Shown piece by piece: positions 6,393 through 14,691 of a stretch of DNA of 64,000 nt (position 1 is the stretch's first letter; each line of letters starts with the position of its first letter). Made by a program: the position numbers and the translations under genes. The notes below the pieces were generated by a model. It had not been told where the DNA came from, searched no databases, and was given only the letters and a program-made list of their open reading frames with translations. Source of the DNA: Rhodospirillaceae bacterium (lineage in GTDB: Bacteria; Pseudomonadota; Alphaproteobacteria; Bin65); NCBI GenBank assembly GCA_011523655.1, contig WTGH01000031.1, positions 1 through 64,000 on the forward strand, read 5' to 3'.

Positions 6393-8803
6393 TTGCGGGT
6401 TCTCCCTCGCGTGGTTCGACCCTGCAGATCGGGGCGGATCAGGCGGAAAAGCCGGTCCGGTGTGATCGGCAATTCGTTGATTTGAGCGTTGCAGGCTGAT
6501 AGCGCGTCGGCGACCGCATTGGCAATGGCGGCAGGCGCGCCGATGGTGCCGCCCTCGCCCATACCCCGGTAGCCGCCCAGGGTTGACGGCGATTCCGTCT
6601 CCAGGTGAATCACCGCCATATCCGGAATTTCGGCCGCGGAGGGAACGACATAGTCGACGAAGCTGCCGGTCAGGATCTGGCCGCTTTCGTCATGAATGAC
6701 CTCCTCCAGCAGCGCCGCGCCGATGCCCTGGGCGACGCCGCCGTGGACCTGCCCATCGACGATCATGGGGTTGACGATGCGCCCGCAATCCTCGGCAACG
6801 ACATAGGTCCGCACCGTCACCCCGAAGGTCTGCGGGTCGATCTCGACTTCCGCGACATGGGTGGCCGCCGTCGCCGTGCCGAAAAAGGGGTCGTAGGTCG
6901 CGCTGGCGCTGAGGTCGAGCGCCTCGCGCGCCTCCTTCGGGATACGGCGCATTTCCGTGTAGAAGGCCCGCGCCAACTCCCGAAGTGTGATCGCCGAATC
7001 CGTCCCGGCGACCGAAATCGCGCCGCCGCGTACTTCGATATCGGTTTCCGCAGCCTCCAGGATGTGGGACGCCGCCTTGACAACCTGGGCCCTGAGCGAC
7101 CGGGCCGAGAGCGTCGCCGCGCCGCCGGCGAGAACCGTGCTGCGGCTCGCATAGGTGCCGGTGCTGTGCGCCACGGCAGCGCTGTCGCCGTGAACGATCT
7201 CGACGTCCTCGACCCGGACGCCGAGTTCCTCGGCGACGATCTGGGCGAGCGTTGTCTCCAGGCCCTGGCCGTGGGAGGCGATGCCGAAGGCTGCCGTCAC
7301 CGCGCCGGTCGAATCGATTACGATCGTCGCGCGCTCGGTGCCGGTGTTGATCGGCATGCCCGGCGCCGCCGAGATGCGCGAGCCGATGCCCGTCAGCTCC
7401 GCGTAGGACGCGATGCCGATGCCGACCAGCCTGCCCCGCTCCCGCGCCGCCGCTTGCTCGGCCCGTCGTTCCGCATAGCCGAAGCGGTCGAGCGCCGAAC
7501 GGAGGCAATCCTGGAAACCCGCTCGGTCCCAGACGATTCCGGAGCCGGACTTGTAGGGAAATTCCTCGTCGCGCACCAAGTTCCGTGCCCTCAACTCCGC
7601 AGGGTCCATATCCAGCCGCCGGGCCGCCATGTCGACCAGCCGCTCCATGACGAAGGTCGAGATCGGCCGGCCGACGCCGCGATACGGCCCTGTCGGCGTC
7701 TTCGAGGTCGCGACCGCGCGGACCCGCCCGCGGTAGTTCGCGATCCGGTAGGGACCGGGCAGGAAGCTCACGACCTGGACCGGCTCCAGCGACGCCGTCC
7801 AGGGATAGATCGAATAAGCGCCGATATCGCCGACGACATCGGCCACCAGCGCAAGGAACCGCCCGTCCGCGTCCAGCGCCAGTTTCGCCCGGACGATCTC
7901 GTCGAAAGCCTGGCTGGTCGCCGTCAGGTCTTCCATGCGGTCGCCCGTCCATTTGACCGGGCGGCCGAGGCGCATGGCGAGGGTGCAGACGACGACTTCC
8001 TCCGGATAGAGCGAGGCCTTGGCACCGAAGCCGCCGCCGACATCCGGCGCGACGACCCGCAGGCGGTGGCCCGGCAGGTCGAAAATCTCGGCCAGCGCGT
8101 CGCGCAGCAGGCCGGGCACCTGGGTCGTCCCGTGGAGGGTCAGCGCGCGCCGGCCGGGGTCGAATTCGGCGAGATAGCAGCGGTTCTCGATCGCCGCCGG
8201 CGTCTTGCGCCGGATACGGAACCGGTCTTCCACGACCAGCGCGGCGCCCGCCATCGCCGCGGCGACATCGCCCCGCGCGAACTCCCGGGCCGCGATGAGG
8301 TTGGTCCCGGCCTCCTCGTGAAGCAGCACGCGATCGTCGAGCGCCGCTTCCGGATCGGCCGCGTCCGGCAACGGATCGTAGTCGACGGAGACCAGCGCGG
8401 CGGCGTCCTCGGCGAGGTAGCGGTTCTCCGCGACCACGGCCGCGACCGGTTCGCCGACATAACGCACCTTCCCGCGCGCCAGCGGCACGAACTCGGTGGC
8501 GCGATAGTCGGGCATGTTCGAGGTCGCGCGGATCGGGCGCGCGACGGCGTCGATATCCGCGGCGGTAAAGACGCCCACAACGCCCGGCGCCCGGCGGGCT
8601 TCGGCTGGATCGATCCCGGCGATTCTGGCATGGGCCCGGTCGCTCCGGCAGAAGGCGACATGGACCGCGCCGGGGGCCTCGCGGTCGTCCGTATAGCTGC
8701 CCCGGCCGGTGAGCAGCCGCGGATCCTCGCGCCGCTGCACCCGCGCGCCGACGATGCCGGGCCGGGCCGCCTCCGCCACGCCTGCCGGCGTAGTCTCGCT
8801 CAT
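6389..8803 (-). CDS. Molybdopterin-binding large subunit, xanthine dehydrogenase/CoxL family
   Basis: The 804-residue catalytic subunit of a molybdenum hydroxylase inserts water-derived oxygen into a C-H bond of a heteroaromatic or aldehyde. Family landmarks include the start RREDPRLLTGRGSYTDD, GGGFGAK for pterin binding, TGPYRGVGRP at the active-site loop, and GEGGTIGAP with the catalytic Glu near residue 750. True CO dehydrogenase has AYRCSFR in the active-site loop; PYRGVGR here rules that out, so the substrate is unknown (purine, quinoline, nicotinate or aldehyde types are possible). Its start overlaps the CoxS stop as ATGA, so the much longer open frame upstream of 8803 is not used. The 3' end overlaps the SDR start by the same ATGA. 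The enzyme depends on the FeS and FAD subunits encoded just upstream. Confidence 0.93.
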   Translation of the reverse strand: MSETTPAGVAEAARPGIVGARVQRREDPRLLTGRGSYTDDREAPGAVHVAFCRSDRAHARIAGIDPAEARRAPGVVGVFTAADIDAVARPIRATSNMPDYRATEFVPLARGKVRYVGEPVAAVVAENRYLAEDAAALVSVDYDPLPDAADPEAALDDRVLLHEEAGTNLIAAREFARGDVAAAMAGAALVVEDRFRIRRKTPAAIENRCYLAEFDPGRRALTLHGTTQVPGLLRDALAEIFDLPGHRLRVVAPDVGGGFGAKASLYPEEVVVCTLAMRLGRPVKWTGDRMEDLTATSQAFDEIVRAKLALDADGRFLALVADVVGDIGAYSIYPWTASLEPVQVVSFLPGPYRIANYRGRVRAVATSKTPTGPYRGVGRPISTFVMERLVDMAARRLDMDPAELRARNLVRDEEFPYKSGSGIVWDRAGFQDCLRSALDRFGYAERRAEQAAARERGRLVGIGIASYAELTGIGSRISAAPGMPINTGTERATIVIDSTGAVTAAFGIASHGQGLETTLAQIVAEELGVRVEDVEIVHGDSAAVAHSTGTYASRSTVLAGGAATLSARSLRAQVVKAASHILEAAETDIEVRGGAISVAGTDSAITLRELARAFYTEMRRIPKEAREALDLSASATYDPFFGTATAATHVAEVEIDPQTFGVTVRTYVVAEDCGRIVNPMIVDGQVHGGVAQGIGAALLEEVIHDESGQILTGSFVDYVVPSAAEIPDMAVIHLETESPSTLGGYRGMGEGGTIGAPAAIANAVADALSACNAQINELPITPDRLFRLIRPDLQGRTTRGRTRK

Positions 8804-9285
8804 CCGGTGTCGTCCCCGCGCGCCGCGGCCGCCTCGCGGATCGCGTTGACAATGTTCACATAGCCGGTGCAGCGGCACAGGTTTCCGGAAAGCCCCTCGC
8901 GAATCTCGTCGTCCGTGGCGAGCGGATACTTGGCCAGAAGGTCGAGCGCGGTCATCAGCATGCCCGGCGTGCAGAAGCCGCATTGCAGGGCATGATGCCG
9001 TCGGAAACTCTCCTGCAGCGGGTGGAGCGCGCCGATCTCGCCCAGCCCCTCGACCGTGCGGATCGAGGCTCCGTCGCACTGGACGGCGAAAGTCAGGCAC
9101 GACCGGGCGCTGTCGCCGTCGAGCAGCACCGTGCAGGCGCCGCAGACCCCGTGTTCGCAGCCGACATGGGTGCCAGTCAGCCCCAGGTCCTCGCGCAGGA
9201 AGTCCGACAGCAGGCGACGCGGCTCGACCTGCCGCTCATGGCGGACGCCATTGACGGTCAGCGCAATATCGATCCATTCCATCAT
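8800..9285 (-). CDS. [2Fe-2S] small subunit of molybdenum hydroxylase (CoxS-like)
   Basis: The 161-residue electron-transfer subunit carries two 2Fe-2S clusters. The plant-ferredoxin-like N-terminal domain has C43, C48, C51 (CEHGVCGAC) and C63. The helical C-terminal domain has C102 and C105 (QCGFC) and C137, C139 (LCRC). It passes electrons from the molybdenum site in the large subunit to FAD in the medium subunit. The start ATG overlaps the stop of the FAD-subunit gene (ATGA), and its own stop overlaps the large-subunit start the same way, so the three are translated as one coupled set. A second ATG three bases later would also work. Length is normal for the family. Confidence 0.95.
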   Translation of the reverse strand: MMEWIDIALTVNGVRHERQVEPRRLLSDFLREDLGLTGTHVGCEHGVCGACTVLLDGDSARSCLTFAVQCDGASIRTVEGLGEIGALHPLQESFRRHHALQCGFCTPGMLMTALDLLAKYPLATDDEIREGLSGNLCRCTGYVNIVNAIREAAAARGDDTG

Positions 9286-10169
9286 GCCGCTCCGCCGCCG
9301 GCGCGGGCCCGCGCGCGGACCCAGGCGTCGCCCAGGGCGCGTTCGACCATAACGCCCGCCAGATGGCGCCGGTAATCGGCCGAGGCGTGCAGGTCGTCGC
9401 CCGGATCGATGCCGCCGCGCACGGCCTCGACGGCGGCGGCAACCGCGTCGGGCTCGAAGCCGGTACCGGTCAGCAGCGCTTCAGCCGCCGTGGCGCGGAC
9501 CGGCGTATCTCCCACGCCGAAGAGCGCGATCCTGACCTCCGCCGCCCGGCCGGCCGATCCGGTCACGGTCGCCGCGGCGCCGGCCAGAGCGAAATCGCCG
9601 TGCCGGCGCGCAAATTCGTGAAAACCCCACCCGGTGCCCGGCGGCAGCAGGGGAAAATCGATCCGCGTGACGATCTCGCCGTCATCGAGCGCCGTCCAGA
9701 GCGCGCCTTCGAAGAACGAACCGGCTTCGACGATGCGTTCGCCGCCGCAGCTTGCCGCGTGGATTTGCGCGTCGAGCAGCACGGCCAGCGCCGGCAGTTC
9801 CGCCGCCGGGTCCGCGTGGCACAAGCTGCCGCCGATGGTCCCGCGGTTGCGGATCGCCAGATGCGCGACATGCCCCATCGCCGCGGCGAGAACCGGGAAG
9901 CGCTCGCGGATCAGGGGCGAGGTTTCGAGGGCGCGATGCCGGGTGAGCGCGCCGACGCGGACATGGCCGTCTGCCTCCTCGATCGCGTCCGGCGGCGCGA
10001 TCCTGCGGATGTCGACCAGCACGGCCGGGCTGACGAGGCGGAAATTCATCATCGGCACCAGGCTCTGGCCGCCGGCGATCGGCCGGGCCTCGTCGCCGTA
10101 TTCGGCCAGCCGGGCCGTCGCCTCTTCGACCGTCTCGGCCGCAACATATTTGAACGCTGGCGGTTTCAT
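9282..10169 (-). CDS. FAD-binding medium subunit of molybdenum hydroxylase (CoxM-like)
   Basis: The 295-residue subunit binds FAD and delivers electrons from the iron-sulfur subunit to an acceptor (quinone, NAD or cytochrome; not decidable here). The FAD contacts of the family are present: AGGQSLVPMM (residues 32-41) and TIGGSLCHADPAAELP (111-126). It is the first gene of a four-gene minus-strand operon (FAD, FeS, Mo subunits, then the SDR-like protein), with ATGA overlaps at every junction. The 235 bases upstream, shared with the divergent beta-hydroxyacid dehydrogenase gene, should contain the promoter; I see no clear consensus boxes there. Confidence 0.94.
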   Translation of the reverse strand: MKPPAFKYVAAETVEEATARLAEYGDEARPIAGGQSLVPMMNFRLVSPAVLVDIRRIAPPDAIEEADGHVRVGALTRHRALETSPLIRERFPVLAAAMGHVAHLAIRNRGTIGGSLCHADPAAELPALAVLLDAQIHAASCGGERIVEAGSFFEGALWTALDDGEIVTRIDFPLLPPGTGWGFHEFARRHGDFALAGAAATVTGSAGRAAEVRIALFGVGDTPVRATAAEALLTGTGFEPDAVAAAVEAVRGGIDPGDDLHASADYRRHLAGVMVERALGDAWVRARARAGGGAA

Positions 10170-10404
10170 CTGCGCTCGCCGCGATTTGCCTGTGGTGCAA
10201 TTCGGGAGATCGTTCCGGGGAATCCCGGCGCGGATTGTTGCGGATCGGACGCCGGTCTATCGACCGAATCGATGTCGCATGCCGGGCCGGATCGGCTTCG
10301 GCGCGATTGCGCCTTGAACCGGACCCCGACCGGCCCCGATAATCCGCGCAGGCCCGCCGCGCAAAATGACAGATCGGGCCGGAACACCGGACGACGAGCG
10401 AAGC

Positions 10405-11298
10405 ATGAGCGATTCATCGAACACGGAACCACGGAAGGTCGCCTTCCTCGGCCTCGGGGTCATGGGCTACCACATGGCGGGACATCTGGCGAAAGCCGGC
10501 CACGAGGTGACCGTCTACAACCGGACGGCGTCGAAAGCCGCACAGTGGGCCGGGGAGTTTGCCGGAGCGACGGCCGCGACGCCGGCCGCGGCGGCAGCCG
10601 GCAACGGGATCGTGTTCGCCTGCGTCGGCAACGACGACGATGTGCGTGCGGTCACGATCGGCGCGGACGGCGCATTCGAGGGGATGGGCGACGGCGCGGT
10701 CTTCGTCGACCACACCACCGCCTCGGCCAACGTCGCGCAGGAGCTGGCGGCGGAAGCGTCGAAACGGGGCCTCGGCTTCATGGACGCGCCGGTCTCCGGC
10801 GGCGAAGCCGGCGCGGTGAACGGCGTGCTCACGGTCATGGTCGGTGGCGATCCGAAGGTTTTCGACCGCTGCCGGGGCGTCATCGACAGCTATGCGCGCG
10901 CCGTGACCCTGCTCGGCCCTGTCGGCTCCGGCCAGCTCACGAAGATGGTCAACCAGGTCTGCATCGCGGGGCTGGTGCAGGGCCTGTCCGAGGGGCTGAA
11001 CCTCGCCATGCGCTCCGGGCTCGATGCGAAGCTGGTGCTGGACGTGATCTCGAAAGGGGCCGCCCAGTCGTGGCAGATGGAGAACCGCGGAACCACGATG
11101 GTCGACGACGAATTCGAATTCGGCTTCGCGGTCGACTGGATGCGCAAGGATCTCGATATCTGCCTCGCCCAGGGGCACCGCGTCGGCGCACTGCTGCCAG
11201 TGACGGCGCTGGTCAACGAGTTCTACGCCCGGGTCCAGGCGCGCGGCGGCGGGCGGTGGGATACCTCCAGCCTGATGCGCCTGCTCAGCAATCCGTAG
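10405..11298 (+). CDS. NAD(P)-dependent beta-hydroxyacid dehydrogenase (3-hydroxyisobutyrate dehydrogenase family)
   Basis: The 297-residue enzyme oxidises a 3-hydroxy acid, or reduces the semialdehyde, with NAD(P). The cofactor motif GLGVMG is at residues 16-21, the substrate loop is DAPVSGGEAGA, and the catalytic Lys is K180 in GSGQLTKMVNQ with N183 following, as in 3-hydroxyisobutyrate, tartronate-semialdehyde and glyoxylate/succinic-semialdehyde reductases. Start 10405 gives the usual short N-terminus; an in-frame ATG at 10366 has no ribosome-binding site. It is divergent from the molybdenum-hydroxylase operon and converges with a CoA-transferase gene, the 3' ends overlapping by 14 bases. 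The substrate is not determinable. Confidence 0.9.
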   Translation: MSDSSNTEPRKVAFLGLGVMGYHMAGHLAKAGHEVTVYNRTASKAAQWAGEFAGATAATPAAAAAGNGIVFACVGNDDDVRAVTIGADGAFEGMGDGAVFVDHTTASANVAQELAAEASKRGLGFMDAPVSGGEAGAVNGVLTVMVGGDPKVFDRCRGVIDSYARAVTLLGPVGSGQLTKMVNQVCIAGLVQGLSEGLNLAMRSGLDAKLVLDVISKGAAQSWQMENRGTTMVDDEFEFGFAVDWMRKDLDICLAQGHRVGALLPVTALVNEFYARVQARGGGRWDTSSLMRLLSNP

Positions 11299-12490
11299 CC
11301 GGCCCCCGGAATGCCAGAACGCCGTCTTCGGCAAGGCGCGCGATCTCGGCTTGCGAATATCCGAGTTCCCCGAGGATGGCGCGGTTGTCGGCGCCCAGGA
11401 ACGGCGCCATCGCCGCGACGGCCGCCGGCGTCCGGTCGAAGCGCGCCGCGGGCCGGGGCTGGCGCACCTTGCCGAGCACGGCATTGTCGTGGATCTCGAT
11501 GGTCCCGTTGGCTTCGATCTGGGCATCGTCGAGCAGCTGCCAGCGGGTCAGCACCGGGGCGGCGGGTACATCCTCGCGGTCGAGCCGCGCCAGGATGTCC
11601 CCGCTCCGCCATTTTTCCATTTCCGCGCCGACGATGTCCCGGCGCGCCGGCCGGTTCTTCGCGCGCGCGCCGGCGGTCGCGAAGCGTTCGTCCTCCAGCA
11701 GGTCTTCGCGGTCGAGCGCCCGGCACATGCCCTGCCATTCCGAGTCCGAGACCGCGCCGGCCGTGATGTGGCCGTCGGCGGTCTTGTAGACGAGATCGAG
11801 GCCCATCTGGCCCTCGGCCGGATCGGATTCGCTGCCGACGTAGCTCAGGCTGGAAATCGCCTCCGGCCAGAGATAGGCCACCATGGTATCGAGCATGGCG
11901 AGGCGGACATGCTGGCCCTCGCCGGTCTGCGAGCGCGCAAACAGCGCCGCCGTGATCGCCTGGGCCGCGGCAACGGCGGTGGTCTTGTCGGGAATGATCG
12001 TGCGCACCATGCGCGGCTGGCCGGTCGCATAGTCGGTCTGGACGTCGGCGAGCCCGCACAGCGCCTGGATCACCGGGTCGTAGACCCGCTGATGGGCATA
12101 GGGCCCGGTCTCGCCGAAGCCGCTGATCGATACGAAGATGATGTCGGGCCGGAGTTCGCGGACGACATCTTCGCCCAGGCCCATCCGCTCGATCGCGCCC
12201 GGGCGGAAGTTCTGCACCAGGACGTCGGCGGTCGCGGCCAGCCTCCTGACCGCGGCAAGGCCCTCGGGGCGCTTGATATCGAGCGCCAGGCTGCGCTTGC
12301 TCCGGTTGCACGACAGGAAGGAGGCCGACATGCCCCGGCTCATGCTGCCGACGTGGCGCATGTGGTCGCCCCGGGGCGATTCGATCTTGATGACGTCCGC
12401 GCCCTGGTCCGCCAGCATCATCGTCGCTATCGGTCCTGAAACCATCGTGGTCAGATCGAGAACGCGCACGCCGTTCAGTGGTCCGGTCAT
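11285..12490 (-). CDS. CaiB/BaiF family (class III) CoA-transferase
   Basis: This 401-residue enzyme moves CoA between carboxylic acids. Family features are the start GVRVLDLTTMVSGP, the nucleotide-like loop ADQGADVIKIESP, RSKRSLALDI, and the YDPVIQALCG segment carrying the nucleophilic Asp of formyl-CoA transferase relatives. GEGQHVRLAMLD and the C-terminal proofreading region are present, and the length is standard. Its stop overlaps the end of the convergent beta-hydroxyacid dehydrogenase gene. It is a probable partner of the surrounding catabolic genes, activating an acid as its CoA ester, but no specific substrate can be named. The second CoA-transferase, at 34764, is clearly divergent in sequence, so this is not a recent duplicate. 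Confidence 0.93.
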   Translation of the reverse strand: MTGPLNGVRVLDLTTMVSGPIATMMLADQGADVIKIESPRGDHMRHVGSMSRGMSASFLSCNRSKRSLALDIKRPEGLAAVRRLAATADVLVQNFRPGAIERMGLGEDVVRELRPDIIFVSISGFGETGPYAHQRVYDPVIQALCGLADVQTDYATGQPRMVRTIIPDKTTAVAAAQAITAALFARSQTGEGQHVRLAMLDTMVAYLWPEAISSLSYVGSESDPAEGQMGLDLVYKTADGHITAGAVSDSEWQGMCRALDREDLLEDERFATAGARAKNRPARRDIVGAEMEKWRSGDILARLDREDVPAAPVLTRWQLLDDAQIEANGTIEIHDNAVLGKVRQPRPAARFDRTPAAVAAMAPFLGADNRAILGELGYSQAEIARLAEDGVLAFRGPATDC

Positions 12491-12561
12491 CCGTCGGCTC
12501 CGTCTGTTGGAGTTTCCCGGGTGTTCGGCGGACTGCCGTCAGCCGGCTTCCGCGGCGAGTC

Positions 12562-13197
12562 TCAGGGAAAATTGATTTCGCGGGCGCGCCGGTAGGCCGG
12601 CCGCTCGACAATCCGATCGCGATAGGCCATCAGCAAGTCGGGAATCGGAATTTCCAGCGTCAGCGCATAGTCGAGGCTGGTCACCATCAGAATATCGGCG
12701 ACGCTCATGCCCTCCGGCATCAGCGAGTCCATGCCGTCAGGAAATTTCTTCATCATGCCGTCGATCTGCTCGCAGAAATATTCCCTGGCCGATTCGACGG
12801 CGTGCGGCGCCTCGCCATAGATGTGCGCCAGCTGCAGGTGCCGCCGGATCAGGTAGAGCGGGTGCGCGTCCAGTTCCGTCATAACGAAGAAACACCATTC
12901 GTTCAGCGCGGCGCGGCGCGCCGGATCCCCGGGCACGAAAAAACCTTCCGGCGCCGGGAAGGTCTCGCTCAGATAGTTGGCGATGGCCGCGCTCTCCGCC
13001 AGGACGAACGGGCCGTGCTCGATCACCGGGACCTTGTGCCTGGGGTTCAGGCGCAGATATTCCTCGGTCAGGGTCTCTCCCGTGCGCGGCCCGATCGGGC
13101 GCAGGTCGTAGTCGACGTCCATTTCCGCGAGCATCCAGTGCGCGCGCATGGTGCGGGCAGTCCCGATTCCCCACACCCTGAGATCGTTCTTCGACAT
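12562..13197 (-). CDS. Glutathione S-transferase family protein
   Basis: This 211-residue protein has the two-domain GST layout. The thioredoxin-like N-terminal half includes RVWGIGTARTMRAHWML, NPRHKVPVIEHG with the cis-Pro of the glutathione site, and LAESAAIANYL. The C-terminal helical half includes MSVADILMVTSLDYAL with the N-capping Asp. It likely conjugates or isomerises an electrophilic metabolite. The start at 13197 follows a GAGGAAAA purine stretch. The frame is open upstream to 13473, but that segment is arginine- and proline-rich and atypical. It lies 71 bases from the start of the neighbouring CoA-transferase gene on the same strand, so both may share a transcript. Confidence 0.88.
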   Translation of the reverse strand: MSKNDLRVWGIGTARTMRAHWMLAEMDVDYDLRPIGPRTGETLTEEYLRLNPRHKVPVIEHGPFVLAESAAIANYLSETFPAPEGFFVPGDPARRAALNEWCFFVMTELDAHPLYLIRRHLQLAHIYGEAPHAVESAREYFCEQIDGMMKKFPDGMDSLMPEGMSVADILMVTSLDYALTLEIPIPDLLMAYRDRIVERPAYRRAREINFP

Positions 13198-13529
13198 TAT
13201 TCCGTTTTTCCTCTCGCAGAGCGGCCATGCAGCGTTGAACGGGGCAGGATGACCGGGCAGGTCCGATACCGTATCGGGCGGCGTCGACGGCGGCGCATTC
13301 TCCGGCCCCCGGGGGCGCACGAACCGTGACGCGGGCGTTGAACCGGCTCTCAAACTGCCCCATCGCGGCGGACCGATCAACGGTCCGGCGCGCGCCGTGG
13401 GACATTGCGGATCGGCAGGGAAGCAGGAAATTGCCGCGGCTTCCGGCAAAGGGGCAACGGAGTCTCGCTGCACTCGAAATGCGCGCCCACATCGGCTAAG
13501 TACAGACGTTCACCCTTGAGGCATGGCCC
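13198..13529. promoter_or_regulatory. 332-bp divergent intergenic region with a 15-bp palindrome
   Basis: This gap lies between the GST gene (minus) and the TRAP binding-protein gene (plus). I see no gene in it. It contains a perfect dyad, CCGATAC-C-GTATCGG, at 13263-13277, the size of a regulator operator, 66 bases upstream of the GST start. Its regulator is unknown. No convincing sigma-70 boxes are visible. Confidence 0.4.
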
Positions 13530-14651
13530 TTGAACCCGTTCTTTATCCGAATCGTCACCGTCTCCATCATCTGCCTCGTCGCCGGCGGCGCGGCCGGCCG
13601 TTACCTGCTCTCGCCCGGGCCGCAGAGAATCATCGTGCGCGAAACGGTCGAAAAAAAGCCGGACTTCAAGGCCCCGGAATCGGTCTATCTGAAATGGACC
13701 ATGGCGAGCGCCTTTCGGGGCGACACGCCGCAGTTCGGCACCCTGGGCAGGAGCTTCACGACGAAACTGCGCCGGGCGTCCGCGGGCGCCATGCAGATCG
13801 GTTTCGCCGAACCCGGCCAGCCGATCGCGGCCGAAAAATGCTTCGAAGCCGTAGTGGACGGCAAGGTCGAGACCTGCTGGTCCACACCGGGCTACTGGAC
13901 GTCGACCGAGAAGGCGCTGGCCCTCTTTTCCGGCGTGCCGTTCGGGCCCGACGCACAGGAATACCTGGCCTGGTACTACTATGGCGGCGGCGAGGAATTG
14001 CTCGACGAAATCTATGGCGGGCATGGGCTGAAATCCGTTCTGTGCGGCGTCACGGCGGCGGAGGGCGGCGGCTGGTTCCGCGAGGAGATCGTTGGCGCCG
14101 GGTTCTTCAAGGACAAGAAGATCCGGATTTTCGGCCTGGGAGCCCGGGTGATCGAGAAACTGGGTGCAACCGCGGTGCGCCTCAACGCGGAGGAAATTAA
14201 GAAGGCGCTGGAAGCAGGGCAGATCGCAGGCGCGGAATATTCGATCCCGCTGATCGATCTGAACCTGGGCCTGAATACGGCGGCAAAGTTCTACTATGTG
14301 CCCGGCTGGCACAAGCCGGCGACCCTGCTGGAACTGCTCGTCCGACGCGGTGTCTGGAACGGTCTTGCGGACGCGGCCAAGACCACCATCAGGAATGCCT
14401 GCGGCGACACGATCCGCGAGGGCCTGGCCGAAGGCGCCTCGCACCAGCCGGCAGCCATCCGCGAGCTGACCGCCAAGGGAGTCGAGATCAGGAAATTCCC
14501 GAAAGACGTGCTGAACGCCCTCGAACTGGCCTGGCAGAAGGTGGCCGAAGAGGAGAGCATGGCCAATCCCCTTTTCAAGCGGGTCTGGCGGTCGCTGATC
14601 TCCTTCCGGGCGGAATACCGGCTGTGGGACAACAAGACCCGGCTGCCTTGA
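13530..14651 (+). CDS. TRAP transporter substrate-binding protein, DctP family (no permease nearby)
   Basis: The 373-residue extracytoplasmic binding protein has an uncleaved-anchor-like N-terminus (hydrophobic residues about 6-22, then a charged stretch). The body is typical of DctP/TakP-type proteins: KWTMASAFRGDTP, an AAEKCFEAVVDGKVE segment, WYYYGGGEELLDEIYG and KKIRIFGLGARVIEKLG. The start is a TTG codon: GAGG lies 8 bases upstream (13518-13521) and no in-frame ATG gives a signal sequence. Such proteins capture carboxylic acids, often 2-oxo acids, for a TRAP permease. No DctQ or DctM gene adjoins, so it must work with a permease encoded elsewhere or act as a sensor ligand receptor. Confidence 0.88.
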   Translation: MNPFFIRIVTVSIICLVAGGAAGRYLLSPGPQRIIVRETVEKKPDFKAPESVYLKWTMASAFRGDTPQFGTLGRSFTTKLRRASAGAMQIGFAEPGQPIAAEKCFEAVVDGKVETCWSTPGYWTSTEKALALFSGVPFGPDAQEYLAWYYYGGGEELLDEIYGGHGLKSVLCGVTAAEGGGWFREEIVGAGFFKDKKIRIFGLGARVIEKLGATAVRLNAEEIKKALEAGQIAGAEYSIPLIDLNLGLNTAAKFYYVPGWHKPATLLELLVRRGVWNGLADAAKTTIRNACGDTIREGLAEGASHQPAAIRELTAKGVEIRKFPKDVLNALELAWQKVAEEESMANPLFKRVWRSLISFRAEYRLWDNKTRLP

Positions 14652-14691
14652 CCGCGGTGCGGCGTGGCGCGCGACGCCGCAGTTCTAAGGC

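Noticed and set aside
6389-8803. Form I carbon monoxide dehydrogenase
   Set aside because: The active-site loop reads PYRGVGR rather than AYRCSFR, so the molybdenum-copper CO site is absent.
6605-8863. 752-codon open frame on the plus strand opposite the molybdopterin subunit
   Set aside because: It is antisense to a gene with clear motifs, and its composition (Arg, Asp, Gly repeats) is that of an antisense shadow.
9363-11789. 808-codon plus-strand open frame
   Set aside because: It runs across parts of three recognised genes in the wrong frame; long shadows are common in DNA of this GC content.
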